Positions 39,596-47,275 of a stretch of DNA of 64,000 nt are shown here, piece after piece. Position 1 is the first letter of the stretch. Each line of letters starts with the position of its first letter. Origin of the DNA: Tateyamaria omphalii (GTDB lineage Bacteria; Pseudomonadota; Alphaproteobacteria; Rhodobacterales; Rhodobacteraceae). The position numbers and the translations under genes were made by a program. The notes beneath the pieces were generated by a model. The model saw nothing but the letters and a program-made list of their open reading frames with translations. It searched no databases and was not told the origin of the DNA. The DNA lies in assembly GCF_001969365.1 (NCBI RefSeq), contig NZ_CP019314.1, forward strand, positions 1-64,000. The letters are read 5' to 3'.

Positions 39596-39729
39596 GGTGG
39601 AATGCTCGCTGCAGGGGAACCGGGGCGGTTGATCAGGTCGTGCGCGTGCAATCCATGTGCTTGGTCCTGTACTGGTCAGATATATTGGAAATAGGGGCCG
39701 GTGCGGCCTGTCACAAGTTGTGTAATGAC

Positions 39730-40203
39730 TTACGCTTGAAGCGCGTTCAGCAGCGTGCGGAAATTGGTGCGTGCGCGGCCGGGGTGGCGCACCTTTTTCA
39801 CCTGCGCGAGGTTTGACAGGTCGCGCGCGACCACAATCAGCCCGACCATCCCCAGTTCGTAATGCGGCAGGCAGAGGTAGCCATAAATGCCGGGAACCTT
39901 GAGCGTCACGGTGATTTCTTCGTCTATGCCGCCGTTCCAGGGCGCGGCCCCGTTCGGGATCATACCGCGCTTGGACGCGGAGTTGTGGCTGGGGTCCGTG
40001 GCCAGGAAAGTGACACTGTCTCCCTGATCCACATGCAGGATCGCCGGGTCGAACACGTTGAGGATATTGCGGTCATTGCAGTCGGCATTCAGCATGAGGA
40101 CCGTGTGCTTGGCCCCCTCGGCGCCTGGAGCCGCCGTTTTTGCAGTGGCATAGCTGCCGGCAAGCGCGGCGAGTGAGACGGTGAAACTACGACGCGTAAG
40201 CAT
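39730..40203 (-). CDS. Pseudoazurin-like type 1 copper protein
   Basis: A 157-residue exported cupredoxin. The N-terminus MLTRRSFTVSLAALAGSYATA is a twin-arginine-like signal. Type 1 copper ligands fit the family spacing: His73 (PSHNSAS), Cys111, His114 and Met119 (CLPHYELGM). It is longer than pseudoazurin at the C-terminus, with a basic tail (KKVRHPGRARTNFRTLL). The start overlaps the end of the ABC ATPase gene by 17 bases, so it is the fourth gene of a FecBCD-type ABC operon, an unusual setting for an electron carrier. Confidence 0.85.
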   Translation of the reverse strand: MLTRRSFTVSLAALAGSYATAKTAAPGAEGAKHTVLMLNADCNDRNILNVFDPAILHVDQGDSVTFLATDPSHNSASKRGMIPNGAAPWNGGIDEEITVTLKVPGIYGYLCLPHYELGMVGLIVVARDLSNLAQVKKVRHPGRARTNFRTLLNALQA

Positions 40204-40957
40204 GAACGACGAGGTCCTCCCTGGGGCCGGTGGTGATATGGATGTCAACACCGTAGGTCTGCGCGATTTCAGGGTTGTGCAGAACGGTGCAGGGGGCGCC
40301 CTGGGCCACCACCTGTCCGTGTCGCAGCAGGATCAGGTGATCGGCAAAACGCGCGGCGAGGTTCAGGTCGTGCAGCGCGACGATCCCGATGGCCTTGCGC
40401 GTGGCGATGGTGTGTCGGATGCGCCCCAGTACGTCGAGCTGGTGGTGCAGGTCGAGGGCGGAGGTGGGCTCATCAAAGAGATACACGTCAGCCTGCCGGA
40501 TCAGGGCCTGTGCGACCGACACCATCTGTGCCTGCCCGCCGGAGAGCTCTGAAATGTAAGCCTCGGACAGGTGGCCGATGCCCGCGGTATAGAGTGCGGC
40601 GCCGACGGCCTCCATGTCTTCGGGCGTGACCCGCCAGCCTGCGAGGTTCTTGCGGGCCATCATCACCACATCAAAGACTGTCAGGGCGGCGTTGGCTGCA
40701 AAGAACTGCGGCATGAAGCACACCCGTTTGAGCCGCGTGCGTGTTGGGAGCGTGGCCAGGTTTGTTCCGGCAAGCGTGACCGTGCCTGCCGATGGGGTCA
40801 GAAGCCCCGCAATGACCCGAAACAGGGTCGATTTACCGGATGCGTTCGGGCCAATGAGTGCTGTCAATTCGCCGGGCTTCAGGGCGTCGAACCCCGCGCC
40901 GCGCAGGACGGGCCGTTTGTCATAAGAGAAGTTGAGGTTTTGCGTCGTGAGTGTCAC
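40187..40957 (-). CDS. FecE-type ABC transporter ATPase (iron-siderophore/cobalamin family)
   Basis: A 256-residue ABC ATPase with Walker A GPNASGKST, signature LSGGQAQMVSVAQALI, Walker B VYLFDEPTSALD and switch histidine in VALHDLNLA. The signature helix QMVSVAQAL instead of the usual RQRVxIARAL is a divergent feature. GTG 40957 overlaps the permease stop as GTGA and gives VTLTTQNLNFSY, a normal start. It works with the permease and binding protein encoded upstream. Confidence 0.9.
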   Translation of the reverse strand: MTLTTQNLNFSYDKRPVLRGAGFDALKPGELTALIGPNASGKSTLFRVIAGLLTPSAGTVTLAGTNLATLPTRTRLKRVCFMPQFFAANAALTVFDVVMMARKNLAGWRVTPEDMEAVGAALYTAGIGHLSEAYISELSGGQAQMVSVAQALIRQADVYLFDEPTSALDLHHQLDVLGRIRHTIATRKAIGIVALHDLNLAARFADHLILLRHGQVVAQGAPCTVLHNPEIAQTYGVDIHITTGPREDLVVHAYAS

Positions 40958-42027
40958 TGCCAGTGCCTTTTGCGTTGGCTGAGGATCAGGCTCACGAAAA
41001 ACGGGATGCCGATCAGTGAGGTGATCATGCCGATGGGGTAGACGATGCCCGGCGTGATCGCCTTGGATGCGATGGACGTGCCCGACAGGATGAGTGCGCC
41101 CGCGAGGGCCGAGAGGGGCAGGAAACCGCGCTGGTCCTCGCCCACGACCATGCGCGCGATGTGGGGGCCGACAAGGCCGACAAAGGCGATCGCACCGACA
41201 AAGGACACGGCGACGGCCGACAGGAGCGAGACGCCCGCCAGAACGGTGAGACGCAAAAGCGAGACGTTCACACCAAGGGCCGCCGCCTTGTCCTCGCCCA
41301 TGCGCAGGGCGGTCAGTGCCCAGCTGCGGCTGAGGAAGTAGGGTATAACAATGGCCAGCACGGCCAGACAAATGCCGACCTTTTCCCATGTGGCGCGAGC
41401 CAGGGAGCCCAGTTGCCAGAAGATCAGCTGGGCCAGCTGCAACTCTGATGCGCCGTATTGGAGGAACGCCAGCAATGCGTTGAAGGTGAACAGCATTGCG
41501 ATGCCCACAAGGATCATCGCCTCGGGTGTGACGCCGCGCAGGCGGGTGAAGGCAAACAGCGCCAGTGACGCGAGCATGGACATGACAAACGCGTTCACGG
41601 TGACGAAGAAGCCGCCGACGCCGGGGATGACCGACAGGCCCATCACGATGGCAAGCGCCGCCCCGAAGGACGCGGCCGAGGACAGCCCCAGCGTGAACGG
41701 GTCGGCCAGCGGGTTGTTCAGGATGGTCTGCATCTCGGCGCCCGCGGCGCCGAGCATGGCGCCCACGACCACGGCCATCAGAGCGACGGGCAGGCGGAGG
41801 TCCCAGACAATCACCTCTTCCTTCACTGTTGCGATCGTGGGGTTCAGAATGACGTGCGTCACCCGCCAGAAGCCGAGGTCAGCGGGGCCGGTGATCACGT
41901 CGATGACAATTGTGGTGAACAAGGCGAGTGCGGCCAGGGCCACCAACGCCATGCGCCGAATAGAGCGGCGGCGGTAGGCCGTGACGATGCCTTGTGCATC
42001 GGGCGGTGCGGTTGTCTCTGCGGTCAT
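40954..42027 (-). CDS. FecCD-type ABC transporter permease
   Basis: A 357-residue permease with about ten helices. Family blocks are WDLRLPVALMAVVVGAMLGAAGAEMQ, NNPLADPFTLGLSSAASFGAAL and GAIAFVGLVGPHIARMVVGEDQR. FecCD permeases take up ferric siderophores, haem or cobalamin. The cytoplasmic N-terminus is longer than usual. The gap to the binding-protein gene is 45 bp; the stop overlaps the ATPase start. Confidence 0.92.
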   Translation of the reverse strand: MTAETTAPPDAQGIVTAYRRRSIRRMALVALAALALFTTIVIDVITGPADLGFWRVTHVILNPTIATVKEEVIVWDLRLPVALMAVVVGAMLGAAGAEMQTILNNPLADPFTLGLSSAASFGAALAIVMGLSVIPGVGGFFVTVNAFVMSMLASLALFAFTRLRGVTPEAMILVGIAMLFTFNALLAFLQYGASELQLAQLIFWQLGSLARATWEKVGICLAVLAIVIPYFLSRSWALTALRMGEDKAAALGVNVSLLRLTVLAGVSLLSAVAVSFVGAIAFVGLVGPHIARMVVGEDQRGFLPLSALAGALILSGTSIASKAITPGIVYPIGMITSLIGIPFFVSLILSQRKRHWQ

Positions 42028-42072
42028 GTGTGCGAAAGCCCGCGACGCATGATACGCCGCAGGCCGTCCTGA

Positions 42073-43233
42073 TCAGTTGGCGGGCGCCGAAGCGCTGAGC
42101 CAGAACTGGCCGGAGTTGTCATAGGGCATGAACCTGTCATGCATCCGGTCAAACGTGTCATGCGGGTCAAGGTCTGCAAAATCGTCGGGGTAGAGCCACT
42201 TGGCAATCTGCTGCACCGCAACGAAGTGATAGGGTGAGTTGTAGAATTGGTGGTATATGGAGTGGTAGTTTCCATTCTGCACGGCGCGCAGATCCTTGAA
42301 CCCTGAGCGGCCCGCCAGTGCCGCGATCATTTCCGCGTTCACCGCTGGGTCTCCTTCGTAGCCGAGCAGTGTCGAAGTCACTTCGGGCTTGGCTTCGGCC
42401 CAGTTGGCGCCGGTGCCGATGATATGGTCTGGGTCCGCTTCGATGATCCCTTCCATCGAAAGATCCACTGAATAGGCGTTTGCGAGGGTCGAGGCGAAGT
42501 TGGTGCCGCCCGCCAATTCCACGAAACGTCCGTAGTTGTAGGGACCGAAGGACCAGCAGCAGAAATCGTTCTGCCATCCGGCGGCATTTTCGATCACCAC
42601 GAGCGGGCGGTCTTCGGCCGGGATCTGGTCAATGACGTTGGTCACCTTGCGCATTTCGGCCACGTAAAAGTCGACGAACTCGAGTGCACCCTGTTCTTCG
42701 CCCAGCAGCCGCCCAAGGATCAGGAGGGACGGAACCGTGTTTTCAGTGGCGTTGCGGCGGAAGTCGATGAAGGCAACGGATACCCCGGCCTTGCCCAACT
42801 TCTCGATCAAGCCTGTTTCCTCGGCTTTGAAGAGGTTGCCCACGTCCAGAAGCAAGAGATCGGCTTCCGCTTCCAACACCGCTTCGATGCTGAAGTCACC
42901 GGCATAGGGATTGCCGAAGTTGATCATTCGGTCTGCATCTTCCGGGAAGGCGGCCTGAAACTTGCGAAAGGCGTCTGGGTCGTATTGGACCAGATCGTCT
43001 TTCCAGCCCACGATCTTTTCGAACGGGTTACCGTCGGTGATGGCGGCGATGGAATACATCATCCGGCCTTCGCCCAGAATGATCTTGTCAGGTGCTTCGG
43101 TCAGAGTGACTTCGCGGCCTGCGATGTCGGTTAGGGTCAGCGCTTCGGCATGTGCGTCAGGGGCTGCCGCGAGCAAGGTCGCAGTGGCTGCTATAGCGGA
43201 GGCGAAGCCGCTGACATTCATGATGAACGTCAT
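42073..43233 (-). CDS. ABC transporter substrate-binding protein (TroA/FecB-like superfamily)
   Basis: A 386-residue periplasmic binding protein with a signal peptide (VSGFASAIAATATLLAAAPDAHA). It begins LTLTDIAGREVTLTEAPDKII, the usual class III binding-protein opening, and has the long linking helix of that fold. Unlike simple siderophore binders it has a Cys-Cys pair (NDFCCWSFGPYNYGRF) and is rich in aromatic residues at its C-terminus (YHSIYHQFYNSPYHFVAVQ). The ligand could be a siderophore, haem, corrinoid or metal chelate. It leads the operon that ends with the copper protein. No receptor gene is adjacent. Confidence 0.88.
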   Translation of the reverse strand: MTFIMNVSGFASAIAATATLLAAAPDAHAEALTLTDIAGREVTLTEAPDKIILGEGRMMYSIAAITDGNPFEKIVGWKDDLVQYDPDAFRKFQAAFPEDADRMINFGNPYAGDFSIEAVLEAEADLLLLDVGNLFKAEETGLIEKLGKAGVSVAFIDFRRNATENTVPSLLILGRLLGEEQGALEFVDFYVAEMRKVTNVIDQIPAEDRPLVVIENAAGWQNDFCCWSFGPYNYGRFVELAGGTNFASTLANAYSVDLSMEGIIEADPDHIIGTGANWAEAKPEVTSTLLGYEGDPAVNAEMIAALAGRSGFKDLRAVQNGNYHSIYHQFYNSPYHFVAVQQIAKWLYPDDFADLDPHDTFDRMHDRFMPYDNSGQFWLSASAPAN

Positions 43234-43349
43234 AGCGGTCTCCTGTTGGCTATGACCGCCTTGGTACGGGGAGTCGAAGGCAATTCAAAGCGAAATAATC
43301 AGGTATTTCAGAAAAGGGGGCGGCAGGCTTCACTTTGCCGGCAGTGTCG

Positions 43350-43408
43350 TTTCAATTGGTCGAATATTGACTTTCAATTGGTCGAAGCTGTACTTTCAGA
43401 CGGTCGAA
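43350..43408 (+). repeat. Three direct repeats with 22-bp period before the AAA/DUF4143 gene
   Basis: TTTCAATTGGTCGAA occurs at 43350-43364 and 43372-43386, and a variant TTTCAGACGGTCGAA at 43394-43408. Each copy is followed by a 7-bp spacer, so copies repeat every 22 bp (two helical turns) and lie on one face of the DNA. The last copy ends 16 bp before the GTG start of the ATPase gene, overlapping its expected promoter. Confidence 0.85.
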
Positions 43409-43424
43409 ATCATGAGGTTTCTGC

Positions 43425-44651
43425 GTGTATCCACGATTTGCCAGAACCAGGATCACCGAAGCGCTGTCAGACACCCGCGTTGTTATGATCGCAGGACCAC
43501 GCCAGTCGGGCAAGACCACGCTGGCGATGGATCTGGCAGGTGACGATCTGCCGTACCTCACGCTGGATGACGCCACTGTGCTGCGTGCGGCACAGGATGA
43601 TCCGGTTGGCTTTATACGTGGTCTGGATCGCGCTGTCATTGATGAGGTGCAACGCGCGCCCGATCTGTTGCTGGCCATCAAGGCGGCGGTCGATAACGAC
43701 CAGACGCCGGGCAGATTTCTGCTGACGGGATCAGCCAATCTGATGACACTTCCGAAAGTTGCGGACTCTCTGGCCGGTCGCATGGACGTCATTCGGTTGC
43801 TCCCACTCGCGCAGGCGGAGATCGAAGCGCAGCAATCGCGCTTTATAGATACTGCCTTTGCTGGCCGCGTGCCCACCACCGGCACGCCTGTGCTTGGACC
43901 CGATCTTGTGGATCGGGTACTGGCAGGTGGATATCCCGAGGCTTTGCGGCGCCCGCAGTGGCCGCGGCGCCAGGACTGGTATCACAGTTATCTGGACGCC
44001 ATCGTCCAGCGCGATGTACGAGATGTGGCGCAGATCGAGCAAGTGGCGCTCATGCCGCGCCTTTTGTCTGTGTTGGCGGAGCATTCGGGGCAGTTGGTGA
44101 ACTATTCGCGTGTCGGGTCTGCGCTGGGGCTGAACCACGTCACAACCCAGAAATACATGCGCGTGTTTGAGGCGCTGTATCTTGTTCACAGCCTACAGCC
44201 TTGGTTCAACAATCGTCTCAAGCGCATGACCAAATCCCCGAAGCTGCATTTTTTGGATGCAGGGCTGCTGGCGGCCATGCGGGACGTGTCACCGGATGTG
44301 GTGGCGCGGGACCGGTCCGTGTTTGGCCCCATTCTTGAGACCTTTGTGTTCAGCGAGTTGCGTAAGATCGCCTCTTGGAGCGACCAGCGCTGCACATTTT
44401 CCCACTTTCGCGACAAGGACAGAAACGAGGTGGACATCGTGCTGGAGAGCCGCAAGGGCGAGGTTGTCGGCATTGAGGTAAAGGCATCCGCAACCGTCAC
44501 GTCTGCGGATTTCTCGGGTCTGCGCAAGCTGGCAGGTGCGTGCAGATCGAAATTTGCGCAGGGTCTTGTTCTTTATGACCACGATCAGGTGGTGCCGTTT
44601 GGTGAAAACTTGTTTGCCGTGCCGATATCGAGCCTTTGGCACAGCACCTAA
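43425..44651 (+). CDS. AAA ATPase with DUF4143 domain
   Basis: A 408-residue ATPase of the AAA_14/DUF4143 type. Walker A is GPRQSGKTTLA, Walker B-like AVIDEVQRAPDLLLAIK, sensor region FLLTGSANLMTLPKVADSLAGRM. The C-terminal DUF4143 region contains LHFLDAGLLAAM and a restriction-enzyme-like core EVDIVLESRKGEVVGIEVKAS (D-x11-ExK). GTG 43425 follows GAGG by 7 bases. The family is common in bacteria and archaea, of unclear role, often sporadic and apparently mobile. It stands alone with its own phased repeats upstream. Confidence 0.85.
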   Translation: MYPRFARTRITEALSDTRVVMIAGPRQSGKTTLAMDLAGDDLPYLTLDDATVLRAAQDDPVGFIRGLDRAVIDEVQRAPDLLLAIKAAVDNDQTPGRFLLTGSANLMTLPKVADSLAGRMDVIRLLPLAQAEIEAQQSRFIDTAFAGRVPTTGTPVLGPDLVDRVLAGGYPEALRRPQWPRRQDWYHSYLDAIVQRDVRDVAQIEQVALMPRLLSVLAEHSGQLVNYSRVGSALGLNHVTTQKYMRVFEALYLVHSLQPWFNNRLKRMTKSPKLHFLDAGLLAAMRDVSPDVVARDRSVFGPILETFVFSELRKIASWSDQRCTFSHFRDKDRNEVDIVLESRKGEVVGIEVKASATVTSADFSGLRKLAGACRSKFAQGLVLYDHDQVVPFGENLFAVPISSLWHST

Positions 44652-45013
44652 GTCTTGCCGTTGAGGATGGCCATTCGGCCGAGGCCGGCAGCGGTGCCTT
44701 GAGCCAGCCAAGTGCTGTCGATGAAAACCAGACACGCGCCAGCGACGGTCGTGATGTCCAACGGGGTCAGGGTGGGTAAACCGATCAGGACCAAGGCAGG
44801 TCAGGACACAAAGATGAACGGAATGACGCAAGCCATCCAATCGTTTGGCCATTGCGGTGACCGCGGTTTGCGGCCGCAAAGAAGGCGTCAAAGACCTGAA
44901 CGATCGGAACGTCTTGCCTGTCGTGTCAGGAGAGGGCTCCCCGGTCGTGTTGCTCTGGTCGTTCCATTCTTAGCTGGGTGCGCTGATCAAGCGGCCGAAC
45001 AGCGTTTGTGACA
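44652..45013. other. 362-bp gap without an intact gene
   Basis: No complete gene is found. A minus-strand frame of about 46 codons ending at 44647-44649 (…DITTVAGACLVFIDSTWLAQ… then …MAILNGKT) is protein-like but broken upstream by stops, so it may be a gene remnant. A perfect 14-bp palindrome TTTGCGGCCGCAAA lies at 44867-44880. No terminal repeats of an insertion sequence were seen. Confidence 0.4.
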
Positions 45014-45598
45014 TCAATCCATTTTCATCGCTTCCGTTTCGATGTTGATGCGCACCTCGTCGCCGACAAGCCCGTTGTCGACACCATATGTCATGCCGAA
45101 ATCGCTGCGTTGGATTGTGGTCGACATCGACAGGCCCAGCACCTCGCGTTTGTGGCCGAACGGGTATTCCGCGACTTTGTTGAGCGTCACATCAAGCGTC
45201 ACAGGTTGCGTGACGCCCAGAATTGTCAGATCGCCCGTGACCGTGCCGTTCACATCGCTCTCTGCGGTCCCGCCGTTGGCGACGAATGTGATGTCGGGGT
45301 GGTCCGATACATGCAGGAAATCCTGATTGCGCACGTGCCCGTCGCGCCGATCGTTGAATGTGTTGACCGAGCTTGCGTCAATTGTCACTGCAACTTCGCC
45401 AAGTTCCTGCGTTTCGACATCATAGGAAAAGGCGCCCTCAAGCTCTGTGAAGATGCCGAGCGTGCGGGCGTAACCGATATGTTCGATGGTGAAATAGACG
45501 TTGGTGTGCTCTGTATCGAGTTCATAGCGTGCCATGTCCGCTTGTGCGCTGGCTGCAAGGGCTGCAAAAACGGCGGTCGCTGCGAGAGTTGTGCGCAT
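45014..45598 (-). CDS. YceI-family periplasmic protein
   Basis: A 194-residue lipocalin-like protein with a signal peptide (MRTTLAATAVFAALAASAQA). YceI family features are ARYELDTEHTNVYFTIEHIGYARTLG, IDASSVNTFNDRRDGHVRNQDFLHVSDHPDITF and GVTQPVTLDVTLNK. Relatives bind long isoprenoid lipids in an extended barrel. It is divergent from the EEP-fold gene across 102 bp and stands alone. Confidence 0.92.
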   Translation of the reverse strand: MRTTLAATAVFAALAASAQADMARYELDTEHTNVYFTIEHIGYARTLGIFTELEGAFSYDVETQELGEVAVTIDASSVNTFNDRRDGHVRNQDFLHVSDHPDITFVANGGTAESDVNGTVTGDLTILGVTQPVTLDVTLNKVAEYPFGHKREVLGLSMSTTIQRSDFGMTYGVDNGLVGDEVRINIETEAMKMD

Positions 45599-45700
45599 GA
45601 TGTCGTATATCCTCTTGTGCGCGCTCCGATTGGAATGCGAGCGGCAAGCGCGTCGCCGGAGTTGCGTGATTTTGGGTTACATGATGGATGATATAGTGCA

Positions 45701-46459
45701 GTGACGCAGCAATACAGCTTTGATCGGACGCAGCCGCGGCAGCTTCGCTGCGCCACATGGAATGTGCACCGCGCCAAGGGCATTGATGGAAAGGTCGATC
45801 CTGACCGGATCATGCGGATAATCGACCAAACGCTGGCACCTTTGCAGCTGGACGTTCTGGCCTTGCAAGAAGCTGACGAAGAATGTCGCCCCCATGCAGG
45901 TATCCTTGATATGCGCCGGATCGCCGAAAGCACGGGGCTGGACTACATCCACGATCCTGTTGTGCGGTGGGGGCCGCAGAGTGATGGGTTCCTGGGCACG
46001 ATCCTGTTTTTGTCCCCCGCACTCAAGCGCACGCACATGGATGTCATTGACCTTCCGGGCCATTGCCACCGCGGGGCTGTGGTGGCCGAGACGCTGTGCG
46101 GCGACCGCCCGGTGCGCATCATCAGCACGCACTTGTCGCTGTTTCAGCCCTTGCGCGTGATCCAGATGCGCATCATCGGTCAGTATTTACGCCGGCGTGC
46201 CCCGATGCAGACAATCTTGCTGGGTGATCTCAATGAGTGGCGTCCGTGGGGAGGGGCGATGTTCAATCGTCGCCTCTTGGGTGCCAAGTTTCGCGGTCCG
46301 GTGCGCCGCACTTTTCCAAGCAGGCGACCGCTTTTGCCACTGGACCGCATACTGACCGATGCGCCGGGTCGTATTCGACAGATCCGCGCCGAAGTGACCG
46401 ACGACGTGATGGCAGCGTCTGATCATTTACCGCTTGCGGCTATTGTCACAGTTTCGTGA
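45701..46459 (+). CDS. Endonuclease/exonuclease/phosphatase-fold protein
   Basis: A 252-residue EEP-superfamily hydrolase without a signal peptide. The metal and catalytic motifs are in order: ATWNVHRAKG (Asn), LALQEAD (Glu), ISTHLSLF (His), LLGDLNEW (Asp/Asn) and ASDHLPL (His). Substrates in the family include nucleic acids, inositol phosphates and phospholipid head groups. GTG 45701 is the only start close to the first motif. It lies 93 bp before a CDP-alcohol phosphotransferase gene on the same strand, so it may act on phospholipids together with that cluster. Confidence 0.85.
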   Translation: MTQQYSFDRTQPRQLRCATWNVHRAKGIDGKVDPDRIMRIIDQTLAPLQLDVLALQEADEECRPHAGILDMRRIAESTGLDYIHDPVVRWGPQSDGFLGTILFLSPALKRTHMDVIDLPGHCHRGAVVAETLCGDRPVRIISTHLSLFQPLRVIQMRIIGQYLRRRAPMQTILLGDLNEWRPWGGAMFNRRLLGAKFRGPVRRTFPSRRPLLPLDRILTDAPGRIRQIRAEVTDDVMAASDHLPLAAIVTVS

Positions 46460-46552
46460 CATACCTGAATATTCCGCCCGTTCGCGTGTTTATCAAACTG
46501 TGCAAGTCCACGCGCGGGACTAGGTACTGCCTCTGAATGACTGGAAAAACAA

Positions 46553-47275
46553 ATGTTTCGTAGCACGCCGCATATCGTTGCGTACAAGACCGAAAGCCAT
46601 ACGCCGTTGCGAGGCATGCTTGGCGCGTCGGCGCTGTTTGGGGCGCTGCTGCTTCTGGCCTCTCACTACACTTTCGGCGCTGCGACTGCGCCGCTTGCGG
46701 CATTCGCGGTCGCTGTAACGATTGCAGCTTACGGGCTGACGCACAGCTATGTGCATCCAGTGCTGGGGTTGTGTAATGTCGTCACCCTGTCGCGGGTGGC
46801 GATGGTGGCATTTCTGTTTGGCGCCGTGCTGGTTCCGGAGGTGTCTGCCTGGCTGGTGTTTGTGGTCGCGCTTGCCACATTTGCACTGGACGGCGTTGAC
46901 GGCTGGTTGGCGCGCCGCGCCGGGCTTTCGTCGGATTTTGGGGCCCGCTTCGATATGGAAACGGACGCCGGTTTGGGTGCGGTGATTGCTGTATTGCTGC
47001 TGGTCACGGGCACCACCGGTGTGGAGATCCTGGTCCTTGGGTTCATGCGCTACGCCTTTGTCTGCGCCGGTGTCATCTGGCCCGCCTTGCAGGCACCCCT
47101 GCCGCATTCGATCCGTCGCAAGGCAATCTGCGTCGTTCAGATCGCCGCCCTGATCCTGCTGCTGTTTCCGCCAACGCCGGAGATGGTCGGGGTTCCTGTG
47201 GCCACGATCGCGGCCGTTTTGCTTGTATGGTCGTTCCTTGTCGACATCCTGTGGCTGGCGAAGCACGCTGAATGA
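46553..47275 (+). CDS. CDP-alcohol phosphatidyltransferase family protein
   Basis: A 240-residue membrane enzyme that joins a CDP-activated group to an alcohol during phospholipid synthesis. The catalytic motif D-x2-D-G-x2-A-R-x8-G-x3-D-x3-D is seen in FALDGVDGWLARRAGLSSDFGARFDMETD (positions split across residues about 118-146). About six helices surround it. The alcohol acceptor is unknown. It is the first gene of a run of tightly spaced genes to 54110; its stop overlaps the sulfatase-fold gene start (ATGA). Confidence 0.9.
   Translation: MFRSTPHIVAYKTESHTPLRGMLGASALFGALLLLASHYTFGAATAPLAAFAVAVTIAAYGLTHSYVHPVLGLCNVVTLSRVAMVAFLFGAVLVPEVSAWLVFVVALATFALDGVDGWLARRAGLSSDFGARFDMETDAGLGAVIAVLLLVTGTTGVEILVLGFMRYAFVCAGVIWPALQAPLPHSIRRKAICVVQIAALILLLFPPTPEMVGVPVATIAAVLLVWSFLVDILWLAKHAE

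Noticed and set aside
43350..43408. CRISPR array
   Set aside because: Only three 15-bp repeats with 7-bp spacers and no cas genes; spacing fits a protein-binding operator, not CRISPR.
44652..45013. Insertion sequence
   Set aside because: No transposase frame, terminal inverted repeats or target duplication could be seen; only a short broken protein-like frame.
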